Notes: generated by a model from the letters alone, not told the origin. 64,000 bases of DNA from an uncultured Lachnospiraceae bacterium (GCA_900539175.1 UQAW01000008.1:1-64000), one strand, 5' to 3'; shown: positions 16,954-25,458, counted from the stretch's first letter. Numbers and translations are program-made.

Positions 16954-17979
16954 ATGGAGAAAAAAGAGATCGACTGGAAAAATCTGGGTTTTGGCTATAT
17001 TCAGACAGATATGCGTTATGTGTCAAACTACAAAGACGGTGCGTGGGATGAGGGCACTTTGACTTCGGACGCTAATGTGGTATTGAATGAATGTGCTTGT
17101 GTTCTGCAGTATTGTCAGGCTTGTTTTGAAGGATTAAAAGCATATACGACAGAAGATGGACGGATTGTAACGTTTCGTCCGGATCTGAATGCCCAGCGTA
17201 TGATGGACTCTGCGGTGAGACTGGAGATGTCTCAGTTCCCGAAGGAGCGTTTTGTGGACGCCGTAACGCAGGTTGTGAAGGCAAATGCAGGTTATGTACC
17301 GCCTTATGGTTCCGGTGCAACGCTGTATCTGAGACCATACATGTTTGGAAGTAATGCCGTGATCGGAGTAAAACCGGCGGATGAATTCCAGTTCCGTATT
17401 TTTGCAACTCCGGTTGGGCCTTATTTTAAAGGCGGAGCAAAGCCGATTACAATTCGTGTGACAGATTTTGACCGTGCTGCACCGAACGGAACCGGCCATA
17501 TCAAGGCAGGATTGAATTATGCCATGAGTCTTCATGCAATTGTAGATGCTCATAACAAGGGATTTGATGAGAACATGTATCTGGATGCAGCAACAAAAAC
17601 CAAGGTGGAGGAGACCGGAGGTGCAAACTTTATCTTTGTCACAAAAGATCAGAAAATTGTTACTCCAAAATCCAGCAGTATCCTTCCTTCTATTACGCGC
17701 CGCTCTCTGATGTATGTAGCAAAGGAATATCTGGGACTGGAAGTGGAGGAAAGAGAGGTTCCTTTTGAAGAGGTGAAAGATTTTGCAGAGTGCGGACTTT
17801 GCGGAACTGCTGCTGTTATCTCACCGGTAGGAAAGATCGTGGATCATGGTAAGGAGATTCTTCTGCCAAGCGGAATGGACGAGATGGGACCGATAACCAG
17901 AAAACTCTATGATACATTGACAGGAATTCAGATGGGCAGAATTGAAGCCCCGGAAGGCTGGATTCATGTAATTGAATAG
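16954..17979 (+). CDS. ilvE: Branched-chain amino acid aminotransferase
   Basis: 341-residue PLP enzyme of fold type IV, of the longer BCAT type. It transaminates Val, Leu and Ile with 2-oxoglutarate in the cytoplasm. Landmarks are YCQACFEGLKAY, the PLP Lys in HIKAGLNYA, and EETGGANFIFV. AAAGGAG precedes the start. It is a single gene with its own promoter. Giant hairpin element B begins 10 bp after the stop and probably ends its transcript. No other ilv genes are near. Confidence 0.95.
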   Translation: MEKKEIDWKNLGFGYIQTDMRYVSNYKDGAWDEGTLTSDANVVLNECACVLQYCQACFEGLKAYTTEDGRIVTFRPDLNAQRMMDSAVRLEMSQFPKERFVDAVTQVVKANAGYVPPYGSGATLYLRPYMFGSNAVIGVKPADEFQFRIFATPVGPYFKGGAKPITIRVTDFDRAAPNGTGHIKAGLNYAMSLHAIVDAHNKGFDENMYLDAATKTKVEETGGANFIFVTKDQKIVTPKSSSILPSITRRSLMYVAKEYLGLEVEEREVPFEEVKDFAECGLCGTAAVISPVGKIVDHGKEILLPSGMDEMGPITRKLYDTLTGIQMGRIEAPEGWIHVIE

Positions 17980-17988
17980 GGGGGTGAA

Positions 17989-18255
17989 GCCCTCGTATGG
18001 CGCCGGGGCTTTTTGTACGGTGCGGCGGGGCTTTTGCATGCCTGCGGACATACTAAGTGAAAAAAGACATGCTTTTGACAGAACCGAAGCAATTCGCCGG
18101 GAAAGCTGATGCTTTCCCGACTCAGTGCTTCTTGAAACCGAGACTTGTGGTCTCGGTTTCATCTGCCAAGAGCATGTCTTTTTTCACAAAGTATGTCCGC
18201 AGGCATGCAGATGCCCCGCCGCACCGTACAAAAAGCCCCGGCGCCATGCGAGGGC
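17989..18255. repeat. Giant hairpin element B with structured core
   Basis: 267-bp imperfect palindrome. Outer arms pair GCCCTCG...GCGCCGGGGCTTTTTG, CGGTGCGGCGGGGC and GCATGCCTGCGGACATACT with their complements on the right; an inner stem pairs GTGAAAAAAGACATGCT. The ~85-nt centre holds two further hairpins (CGGGAAAGC/GCTTTCCCG and ACCGAGAC/GGTCTCGGT) and an AAGCA/TGCTT helix around AATTCGCCGG and ACTCAGTG, shared with element C. It starts 10 bp after ilvE. Between 18256 and 18487 I see no supported gene, only a 37-codon open frame without a ribosome site. Confidence 0.82.
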
Positions 18256-18487
18256 CAATTTACGGTGTTGGCGTCCGTGTAAAAATCGCAGGTGTCATAC
18301 GAGGAACATTTGCGGTGTTAATGGTGGTGGAAGTTGCAGAAAATATCAGCGGGAAATAGAAAAAAGTTGAAATAAAGAGGTTTTTATGAAATATAAGTAA
18401 GAAGTTGCGGTTATCTTTTGGGTTGAATTGGGGGTGGGAATATGAGAGAATAGAGGGGAAAGAGTGTAGAGAGCGGAGGGTAGAAGG

Positions 18488-19942
18488 ATGGATCAGGAGA
18501 GGACTCCATTGGTGGATGCAATTGTGAAGTTTGGAAGTGGAAAGCCGGCTTATTTTCGGATTCCGGCGCATCGGTTTGAGCGGGGGATGAATTCCAGATT
18601 TCGGGATGCGGCGGGAGAAGGGGTTTTTCGGTGTGATTTGTCTGAGGCGGAGGGATTGGATGATCTGCATCAGCCGATGGGGGTGATACGGGAAGCACAG
18701 GAGCTGGCGGCGGATCTTTGGGGGGCGCAGGAGTCGTTTTTTCTGGTCAATGGAACAACCTGTGGGAACGAGGCTATGGTTTTGAGTGTGGCGGGGCCGG
18801 GGGAGCGGGTTCTGGTTCCGAGAAATGCACATAAATCGATTCTGATGGGGTTGATTATGAGCGGTGCTGAGCCCTGCTATGTGTATCCGAAGTATGAAGA
18901 AAAGTGGAATCTGTGGGGGAGTGTGACGCCGGAAGTGATTGAAGCGGAGTTTCAGAAGCAGAGTTCCGGTTACAAAGCGGTTTTTCTTGTGAGTCCGACT
19001 TATTATGGTATATGCAGCGATTTGCGTAGAATCGGGGAGATCTGTCGGAACTATGGGGCTGCTTTGTGTGTGGATGAGGCGCATGGAAGTCATCTGTATT
19101 TTTCGGATATGCTCCCGGAGGGTGCATTGCAGCAGGGGGTGGATTTATGTGCACAAAGTATTCATAAGACGGCGGGAAGTATGACACAGAGCTCGCTTCT
19201 GCAGATTGGAAGCGGCAGGGTGGACAGGAATCGGGTTGCAGCGAATCTGCATCTGGTGCAGAGTACCAGTCCATCGTATGTGTTGATGGCCTCTTTGGAT
19301 GCGGCACGTCAGGAATTGGCGCTTCACGGAAAGGACATGATGGAGCGGGCGGTTTTCCTGGCACAGATAGCAAGAGAAGGTCTGGCTGCGATTTCCGGGA
19401 TTCAGGTACTGGAAAAGGGATTGGCAGATGCGAACAGTATTTTTGACCTGGATCCTACCAGGGTGGTGTTTTCAGCAAGAGAACTGGGAATCGGCGGTTA
19501 CCGCCTGCAGGAACTGCTTTATGAACAAAGCGGAGTAAGTACAGAATTGGCGGACGAGGAGAATGTGGTCTGTGTGGTTACATTTGCCAATACCAGAAAG
19601 GAAATTGAACGTCTGGTTGGTGCAGTCCAAAAAATCGCAGGACAGAGGGAATTGCATGGAAAGCCCATGAATTCTGGAAATTGGACAATTCTGAAGTCTG
19701 AAAAAGTGATGAATCCAAGAGAGGCCTACTTTCACGGGAAAGAGACAATACGGTGGGAAGAGGCGGAAGGAAAGATTGCAGGAGAAATGATCGTTCCTTA
19801 TCCGCCCGGGATTCCGCTGGTATATCCGGGAGAGGTGATCAGCCCGGAAATCTGGCTTCAGGTGGAAGAATACCGAAGAAAAGGACTGGCGATTCACGGT
19901 CCCTCGGATCAGAGACTTAAGACACTGAAAGTCATTTCCTGA
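18488..19942 (+). CDS. Orn/Lys/Arg decarboxylase family protein
   Basis: 484-residue fold-type I PLP enzyme of the Orn/Lys/Arg decarboxylase major-domain family (SpeA/YaaO-like). The N-terminus has the family pattern KPAYFRIPAHRFERG; the PLP Asp lies in DEAHGSHL, and the PLP Lys227 in SIHKTAGS. The small C-terminal domain ends with a VPYPPGIPLVYPGE patch. It would make a polyamine (agmatine, cadaverine or putrescine), but substrate cannot be read from sequence. No spermidine synthase or agmatinase gene is nearby. It starts after GGAGGGTAGAAGG. Coding sequence in the first 400 bp is unusually G-rich. Confidence 0.88.
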   Translation: MDQERTPLVDAIVKFGSGKPAYFRIPAHRFERGMNSRFRDAAGEGVFRCDLSEAEGLDDLHQPMGVIREAQELAADLWGAQESFFLVNGTTCGNEAMVLSVAGPGERVLVPRNAHKSILMGLIMSGAEPCYVYPKYEEKWNLWGSVTPEVIEAEFQKQSSGYKAVFLVSPTYYGICSDLRRIGEICRNYGAALCVDEAHGSHLYFSDMLPEGALQQGVDLCAQSIHKTAGSMTQSSLLQIGSGRVDRNRVAANLHLVQSTSPSYVLMASLDAARQELALHGKDMMERAVFLAQIAREGLAAISGIQVLEKGLADANSIFDLDPTRVVFSARELGIGGYRLQELLYEQSGVSTELADEENVVCVVTFANTRKEIERLVGAVQKIAGQRELHGKPMNSGNWTILKSEKVMNPREAYFHGKETIRWEEAEGKIAGEMIVPYPPGIPLVYPGEVISPEIWLQVEEYRRKGLAIHGPSDQRLKTLKVIS

Positions 19943-19950
19943 AATAGAAT

Positions 19951-19979
19951 TTCTTATTTTGGCAAAATTGTGCTATACT
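19951..19979 (+). promoter_or_regulatory. exoA promoter
   Basis: TTCTTA (19951-19956), 17-nt spacer, TATACT (19974-19979), with an extended -10 TG at 19971-19972. Confidence 0.62.
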
Positions 19980-20015
19980 AAAAATTAGAACAAACAACGT
20001 AAGGAGTGGACAAGA

Positions 20016-20771
20016 ATGAAACTGATATCCTGGAATGTAAATGGGCTTCGGGCTTGCGTGACAAAAGGATTTTTAGATTACTTCCATGAGGCAGATGCGG
20101 ATATCTTCTGCATTCAGGAGAGCAAGCTGCAGGAAGGGCAGATTGACCTTGCGCTGGAAGGTTATCATCAATATTGGAATTATGCGGAGAAAAAGGGGTA
20201 TTCGGGTACGGCAGTATTTACGAAGCAGGAGCCCCTCCGGGTGACTTATGGAATCGGAATAGAGGAACATGACAAAGAGGGGCGTGTGATTACCTGCGAG
20301 TACGAGAGCTTTTATCTTGTTACGGTGTATACGCCGAATTCTCAGTCGGAACTGGCAAGGCTGCCTTACCGGATGCGCTGGGAAGAGGCATTTCTGACTT
20401 ATCTGAAAACATTGGAGGAGAAGAAACCGGTGGTGTTCTGCGGAGATCTCAATGTGGCACATAAGGAGATAGATTTGAAAAATCCCAGGACGAACCGGAA
20501 AAATGCCGGATTCACAGACGAGGAAAGAGAGAGGTTTTCCATGCTTCTGGAACAGGGATTTGTGGACACATTCCGATACTTTTATCCGGAGCAGGAAGGG
20601 ATTTATTCCTGGTGGTCTTATCGGTTTAAGGCAAGAGAAAAGAATGCAGGGTGGAGAATTGATTATTTCTGTGTTTCGGACTGTCTGAAGGAGAAGCTGG
20701 AAGATGCGAAGATACACACGGATATAGCAGGTTCAGACCATTGTCCGGTGGAACTGGATATCGCTTTATAG
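20016..20771 (+). CDS. exoA: Exodeoxyribonuclease III / AP endonuclease
   Basis: 251-residue EEP-fold nuclease of base-excision repair that incises abasic sites and trims 3' ends. Visible motifs are ISWNVNGLRA, the metal Glu in CIQESKL, GYSGTAVFT, GDLNVAH, and the catalytic pair in GSDHCPV at the C-terminus. Length and motifs match ExoA of Bacillus. The start follows AAGGAGTGGACAAGA. A small hairpin TGTCTGC/GCAGACA (20779-20796) lies just after the stop, without a T tract. Confidence 0.96.
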   Translation: MKLISWNVNGLRACVTKGFLDYFHEADADIFCIQESKLQEGQIDLALEGYHQYWNYAEKKGYSGTAVFTKQEPLRVTYGIGIEEHDKEGRVITCEYESFYLVTVYTPNSQSELARLPYRMRWEEAFLTYLKTLEEKKPVVFCGDLNVAHKEIDLKNPRTNRKNAGFTDEERERFSMLLEQGFVDTFRYFYPEQEGIYSWWSYRFKAREKNAGWRIDYFCVSDCLKEKLEDAKIHTDIAGSDHCPVELDIAL

Positions 20772-20875
20772 TGGGAGATGTCTGCTGCGGCAGACAGTAC
20801 TGTAGAGTTGGTGCGGCAGTTGGAAATGTAGGAAGAGGTTGTTTTGAGAAAAGAAAGGGGACGGGTGAACGAGTG

Positions 20876-22867
20876 ATGATAAAAGCAAAAAAGATGCCAT
20901 GGAGGATGGTCCCCGGTGATCCTGCAAGGCAGGGAGTTACCAGGACAGAGCAGGGATTTCAGTTTGCGGTTCGTGTTCCGGAGGGAAAGGAAGCAAGTCT
21001 GTTATTGTATAAAAAGGGCAGTAATTCTGTGGCGTATGAGATTCCTCTTCCGGAAGAAGAGCGGGTGGGAGAGGTGAATGCGCTGCTTTTGGAACCTATG
21101 GAAGCCGGAAAATGGGAATATAACTATCGGATTGCAGGCGAAGTGAAGCCGGATACTTATGCGAAAGTAATCAAAGGCAGAGAAACGTTCGGGGCACCGA
21201 TGCCGGAAGAAGGTATGGAGCATGAAATCCGGGGCGGTCTTCCGGAAAAGATGCCTCTGCGGACAAAGCCTTTGCAGATTCCATATGAGGATACAATCAT
21301 TTACAAAACGCATGTACGGGGATTTACGAAGCAAAAGGGTTCTAAGGTAAGGAAAAAAGGAACATTTGCGGGGATTGTTGAGAAGATTCCTTATTTGAAA
21401 GAGCTGGGGATTACGGCTTTGGAGCTGATGCCTGTATATGAGTTTTATGAAATTCCTTCTGAAAAAACGATGCGGCGGGGAATCCCGTGTGATCCGGATG
21501 TTCCTGTGCGGGTGAATTACTGGGGATTCGGACCGGCGTTATATTTTGCGCCCAAGGCTTCTTATGCTGTATCCTCTGATCCGGTGGCGGAGTTTGCAGA
21601 TATGGTAGATTGTCTGCATAAAGCAGGAATTGAATGTATTCTGGAATTTTATTTTCAGCCGAATACAAATGCTGGCTTTGTTCTGGATGTACTTCATTAC
21701 TGGCAGCTGAATTTTGGCGTGGATGGTTTCCACCTTTTGGGGGAGGGGGACTGGATCAATCTGGCAGCCAGAGACGTGCTTTTAAAAAAGACGAAATTGA
21801 TTTATCTCGGATATGATATGAGACGAATTTATGGTGATAAGGGAAAGCCGTATTACAGGAATCTGGGAGAACATAATCTGGCATTTCAACAGGAGATGCG
21901 CAGATTTTTAAAGGGAGATGAAGGCAGTGTAATGGCTGCTTCTTACCGGATGCGAAGAAATCCCGAAAGGTGTGGTGTGATTAATTTTTTTGCCGATCAT
22001 GATGGTTTTACGATGGCGGATATGGTGTCTTATGAGGAAAAACATAACGAAGAGAACGGGGAAAATAACAGAGACGGAAGCAACCAAAATGATACCTGGA
22101 ACTGCGGGATGGAGGGGCCTACCAGAAAGCGGACGGTCCGGCTTCTGCGGGAGCGTCAGCTTAGAAATGCCTGGCTGATGCTTCTGACGGCTCAGGGAAC
22201 TCCCATGATTTATGGAGGAGATGAATTCGGCAATTCCACGAAAGGAAATAATAATTCCTATTGTCAGGATAATGAAATAGGCTGGCTGGATTGGAACAAT
22301 CAAAAAAGCAATATGCAGATGCTGGAGTTTGTAAAATGGTGCATTGCGTTCCGAAAGGCACATCCGGTATTGCATATGCCTGCAGAGCCGCGTATGATTG
22401 ATTATAAATCCTGCGGCTGTCCGGATTTATCCTATCACAGTGAGAGAGCCTGGTATAACCAGATGGAATACGACAGCAGATTTTTTGGGGAAATGTACTG
22501 TGGTTCTTATGCAGAAAAGACCGGTGGTACCGAGGACGATTTTATCTACATTGCCTATAATATGCATTGGAATTCTCATACATTAGCATTGCCCACATTG
22601 CCGGGTGATAAAAGATGGGTGCTGGCAGTGGATACATCCGCTGCGGATGGATATGATCTGCGCGGACAAGAGAAAATGCTGGGAGAACAAAGAAAGCTTA
22701 TCGTTCCGCCGCGGACGGTGATGATACTGGTTTCGGAAGCGTGTCCGGATGATTCAGAAAACGGACATCTTCTGCAGAAAAAGAAAGCAAATGGAGAAAA
22801 GCAGGAGGAAAAGGCTGTGAAAGAAGAGACACAGCCGGAAAATGAGAACAGGATGGTAGTGGAATAA
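20876..22867 (+). CDS. GH13 (isoamylase/GlgX-like) protein lacking catalytic residues
   Basis: 663 residues from ATG 20876. It has an N-terminal CBM48-like domain (~25-115), a GH13 barrel (~130-520) and a C-terminal beta domain, plus a charged Glu/Lys tail. It aligns by eye with GlgX-type debranching enzymes (VNYWGFGPALYFAPKASYA; HDGFTMADMVSY; MIYGGDEFG). The catalytic regions are degraded, however. Region II GFRFD reads GFHLL (284-288), region III KLIAEPWD reads KLIYLGYD (307-314), and region I lacks the N and H of DVVYNHT. It is therefore probably a non-hydrolytic glycan-binding or regulatory protein. The start is uncertain because no strong ribosome site is present. The DUF5662 gene starts 1 bp after its stop. 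Confidence 0.82.
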   Translation: MIKAKKMPWRMVPGDPARQGVTRTEQGFQFAVRVPEGKEASLLLYKKGSNSVAYEIPLPEEERVGEVNALLLEPMEAGKWEYNYRIAGEVKPDTYAKVIKGRETFGAPMPEEGMEHEIRGGLPEKMPLRTKPLQIPYEDTIIYKTHVRGFTKQKGSKVRKKGTFAGIVEKIPYLKELGITALELMPVYEFYEIPSEKTMRRGIPCDPDVPVRVNYWGFGPALYFAPKASYAVSSDPVAEFADMVDCLHKAGIECILEFYFQPNTNAGFVLDVLHYWQLNFGVDGFHLLGEGDWINLAARDVLLKKTKLIYLGYDMRRIYGDKGKPYYRNLGEHNLAFQQEMRRFLKGDEGSVMAASYRMRRNPERCGVINFFADHDGFTMADMVSYEEKHNEENGENNRDGSNQNDTWNCGMEGPTRKRTVRLLRERQLRNAWLMLLTAQGTPMIYGGDEFGNSTKGNNNSYCQDNEIGWLDWNNQKSNMQMLEFVKWCIAFRKAHPVLHMPAEPRMIDYKSCGCPDLSYHSERAWYNQMEYDSRFFGEMYCGSYAEKTGGTEDDFIYIAYNMHWNSHTLALPTLPGDKRWVLAVDTSAADGYDLRGQEKMLGEQRKLIVPPRTVMILVSEACPDDSENGHLLQKKKANGEKQEEKAVKEETQPENENRMVVE

Positions 22868-22868
22868 G

Positions 22869-23414
22869 ATGTACATCTGGCAGCATTTTAAGACGATTAC
22901 AAAACATAAACTTCTGGTTATGCGTTATTGTTTCCGAATCGGGTTATACAGGCAGGGACTGGCGCATGATTTATCCAAATATTCATGGACAGAATTTTCC
23001 AGGGGCTGCAGATATTATCAGGGTAACCGAAGCCCCAACAATGCAGAGCGGGAGGATACCGGAATGTCCAGATCCTGGCTCCATCACAAAGGAAGGAATA
23101 AGCATCATTTTGAATACTGGATTGATTACAGTGGGGATAAGAAGTGCCCCACAGTGATTGAGGGAATGCGGATGCCGAGAAAATATGTGGCGGAGATGGT
23201 GATGGACAGAATCAGTGCATCCAGGGTGTATAAAGGAGAGAATTATACATCAGATGCACCCCTTGCGTATTTTAGAAACAGCAGGAATCATTTATGGTTT
23301 GTGCATCCTGAGGTGCTGGAGGAACTGGATTTCCTGTTGTCTATGTTAGCTGAGCAGGGTGAGAAAAAGACCTTGTATTATATCAAACATACATTTTTGA
23401 AAGAAGGTAAGTAG
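22869..23414 (+). CDS. DUF5662 family protein (predicted HD-like fold)
   Basis: 181-residue soluble protein. It contains HDLSKYSWTEF (33-43) and HHKGRNKHHFEYW, a His/Asp-rich pattern that resembles a metal-dependent catacatalytic HD-like site; the family is common in Firmicutes and phages and has no known function. The start codon lies 1 bp after the upstream stop, so translation is probably coupled with the GH13-like gene. The aminotransferase gene begins 5 bp after its stop, making a three-gene unit of unclear logic. Confidence 0.75.
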   Translation: MYIWQHFKTITKHKLLVMRYCFRIGLYRQGLAHDLSKYSWTEFSRGCRYYQGNRSPNNAEREDTGMSRSWLHHKGRNKHHFEYWIDYSGDKKCPTVIEGMRMPRKYVAEMVMDRISASRVYKGENYTSDAPLAYFRNSRNHLWFVHPEVLEELDFLLSMLAEQGEKKTLYYIKHTFLKEGK

Positions 23415-23419
23415 TTGAC

Positions 23420-24598
23420 ATGCAGTTTTCCAAAAGAATGGAGCATTTTGGGGAGAATATCTTCACCATTTTGCTGAATATGAAGACAGAGATTGAAAAA
23501 AGAGGGGAAGAGGTTATTGATCTGAGCGTAGGTACGCCGAATATCCCACCGGCAGAGCACATCATCCGGGCTTTGGTAGAGGCGGCGGGAGAAAAGCAGA
23601 ATTATGTATACGCAATCAAGGACCTGGATGAACTTCATCAGGCGGTTGCACAGTGGTATCTGAGAAGATACGGTGTTGCCATTGACCCGGATACGGAGGT
23701 AGTGTCCCTGCTTGGCTCGCAGGAAGGCTTGGCACATATCGGTCTGGCGATTGTGGATGAGGGAGATATCGTGTTGGTGCCGGATCCTTGTTATCCGGTA
23801 TTTGGGGACGGTCCTGTGATTGCCGGAGCCAGTCTGTATCCGATGCCCCTTAGAAAAGAAAATAATTATTTGATCGATTTTGATGAGATTCCGGAGGAGG
23901 TTGCCCGGAAAGCAAAGCTTATGGTGGTATCTTATCCGAATAATCCCACGGCAGCAGTAGCACCGCCGGAATTCTATGAAAAGCTGATTGCATTTGCAAA
24001 GAAATACGAGATTCTCGTGCTTCACGACAATGCTTACAGTGAGCTGGTATTTGACACAGAACCAGGAAGAAGTTTTCTTGAGTATCCGGGTGCCAGGGAA
24101 GTAGGCGTTGAGTTTAACTCACTTTCCAAAACCTATGGTCTTGCCGGTGCCAGAGTCGGATTTTGTATCGGAAATTCTGAGGTAGTCGCTCAGGTAGCAA
24201 AATTGAAATCCAATATGGATTATGGAATGTTTATCCCGGTACAGAAGGCGGCGATTGCAGCAATTACAGGAGATCAGACCTGTGTACATATCACAAGAGA
24301 TGCTTACCGGAGACGGAGAGACTGTCTCTGTGATGGCTGCAGTGCCATTGGATGGAAGATGGAACGCAGTCCGGCAACCATGTTTGTATGGGCAAGGATT
24401 CCGAAAGGGTTTTCCTCTTCTCAGGAATTTGTGATGGAACTTTTACAGAAGGCGGGTGTGCTGGTTACTCCCGGAGATGCGTTTGGCAAGTCCGGGGAGG
24501 GGTACGTTAGAATCGCACTTGTAAAGGATGAGCCGGACATTCTTCGGGCAATCGACAGGATCAGGGAGAGCGGGGTTTTGGGGGGACGGACGCAGTAA
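23420..24598 (+). CDS. Class I/II aminotransferase (LL-DAP aminotransferase / AlaC-like)
   Basis: 392-residue fold-type I PLP aminotransferase. Key patches are DLSVGTPNIPP, GSQEGLAHI, SYPNNPTAAVA, HDNAYSEL (PLP Asp) and NSLSKTYGLAGARVGF (PLP Lys). Similar sequences include LL-diaminopimelate aminotransferases and AlaC-type alanine transaminases, and the exact substrate cannot be separated by eye. It is the last gene of a tightly spaced unit with the GH13-like and DUF5662 genes. Giant hairpin element C overlaps its stop codon. Confidence 0.85.
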   Translation: MQFSKRMEHFGENIFTILLNMKTEIEKRGEEVIDLSVGTPNIPPAEHIIRALVEAAGEKQNYVYAIKDLDELHQAVAQWYLRRYGVAIDPDTEVVSLLGSQEGLAHIGLAIVDEGDIVLVPDPCYPVFGDGPVIAGASLYPMPLRKENNYLIDFDEIPEEVARKAKLMVVSYPNNPTAAVAPPEFYEKLIAFAKKYEILVLHDNAYSELVFDTEPGRSFLEYPGAREVGVEFNSLSKTYGLAGARVGFCIGNSEVVAQVAKLKSNMDYGMFIPVQKAAIAAITGDQTCVHITRDAYRRRRDCLCDGCSAIGWKMERSPATMFVWARIPKGFSSSQEFVMELLQKAGVLVTPGDAFGKSGEGYVRIALVKDEPDILRAIDRIRESGVLGGRTQ

Positions 24599-24849
24599 GG
24601 AGCAGGCTTGTGCCGCTCGGTTTTCTTAGCAGCTTCGACCTTAACAAGTTCTAAAAACAAAAGAGCCGCTGTTTTTACAGAATCAGGGCAATTCACCGGA
24701 AAAACGGAAGTTTTTCCAGTTCAGTGCCCTTCAACATCTGGTGTGGTGCACCAGATGTTGTCTGTAAAAACAGCGGCTCTTTTGTTTAAGAACTTGTAAC
24801 AGGTCTGCAGATGCACGAAACCCGAGCGGCACAAGCCTGTTCCTTACTG
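24593..24849. repeat. Giant hairpin element C with structured core
   Basis: 257-bp imperfect palindrome whose left arm begins CAGTAAGG, including the stop codon of the aminotransferase. The inner stem AAACAAAAGAGCCGCTGT / ACAGCGGCTCTTTTGTTT is perfect. The core shares GCAATTC(A/G)CCGG and TCAGTGC with element B but uses different base pairs: GGGCA/TGCCC, GGAAAAAC/GTTTTTCC and CATCTGGTG/CACCAGATG. Between 24850 and 24993 I see only a weak TTGACT box. Confidence 0.82.
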
Positions 24850-24993
24850 CTGGCGGCGATTGCGGGACAATTGACTTTCGTGAATAATTTAAAAGAATTC
24901 ATGATTTTTTAAGAAGTGGGCAGACTTATAGCAGACATGCCCGGATGTGGAGGTCTGGTAAATTGAGTATTGGTTAAAAGGAGAATATTGATT

Positions 24994-25182
24994 ATGAGAG
25001 AAGAGCATAAAGATGCGTTTGAGGAATTTGCAGAGGATATGGATTTGGATATCTATGCCTCCTCCGCATGGGATTGTACGGGGTTGATTCCGTCTTTGCC
25101 GTTGTCGGAATCAGAATTGGAGGCTTACGAGGATATTTATCATTTCGTTCAGCCTGCTTTGAAAGATCGTGAAGAAGAATAA
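24994..25182 (+). CDS. Small acidic hypothetical protein (62 aa)
   Basis: 62-residue acidic protein, start supported by AAAAGGAGAA eight bases upstream of ATG 24994. Sequence features are an N-terminal helix-prone stretch (EEHKDAFEEFAEDMDLDIY), a central ASSAWDCTGLIPSLP segment with one Cys, and a C-terminal acidic helix. I do not recognise a family. It stands alone between element C and the arabinose operon, and a hairpin follows the stop by about 25 bp. Confidence 0.62.
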   Translation: MREEHKDAFEEFAEDMDLDIYASSAWDCTGLIPSLPLSESELEAYEDIYHFVQPALKDREEE

Positions 25183-25206
25183 TAGTGTAGGGATTCAGGT
25201 ATGAGA

Positions 25207-25236
25207 GCGTGTCTGGAAAATTTTCAGGCACGCTTT
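25207..25236 (+). terminator. Probable terminator of the small acidic gene
   Basis: GCGTGTCTGGAAAA pairs with TTTTCAGGCACGC (25207-25233) with two mismatches, followed by TTT. Confidence 0.55.
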
Positions 25237-25261
25237 AAAGAAAAATGATGAACTTGTTTCT

Positions 25262-25286
25262 ACTTGTTTGGTTAAAACATACAAGT
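25262..25286. promoter_or_regulatory. Candidate distal operator ACTTGT-n13-ACAAGT
   Basis: Same half-sites as the operator at 25422-25455 with one extra base of spacer. It could support looping by the AraR-like repressor; inference only. Confidence 0.4.
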
Positions 25287-25421
25287 TTAAAATCGTACAT
25301 AACAGCATTTCTTAAATTCTAATAAATAAGAATTGGAACAGTTCCGGTTTGTCTTGGTTTCTCTTAAAAAAGACACTATTACTAAAAATCCCATGATATT
25401 ATTGTGAAAAATACTTAAAGG

Positions 25422-25458
25422 ATACAACTTGTAAAGATGAACGTACAAGTTGTATAAT
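25422..25458 (+). promoter_or_regulatory. Arabinose operon promoter overlapped by an 11-bp inverted repeat operator
   Basis: ATACAACTTGT (25422-25432) and ACAAGTTGTAT (25445-25455) form a perfect inverted repeat with a 12-nt spacer. It overlaps TTGTAA (25429-25434) and TATAAT (25453-25458, spacer 18), so a bound repressor would block polymerase. The downstream GntR/LacI-type regulator is the obvious ligand. The rest of 25237-25421 shows no gene. Confidence 0.7.

Noticed and set aside
18246..18359. 37-codon hydrophobic frame starting in the right arm of giant hairpin B
   Set aside because: No ribosome site and it begins inside a non-coding palindrome. It could be a remnant of a longer gene, but nothing supports translation.
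18260..19093. 277-codon minus-strand frame opposite the PLP decarboxylase
   Set aside because: Shadow of the G-rich 5' end of the decarboxylase gene; Pro/His/Ser-rich translation without recognisable domains.
20741..20875. Upstream extension of the GH13-like gene from 20741
   Set aside because: The added 45 residues overlap exoA, are Gly/Cys-rich and match no GH13 N-terminus.
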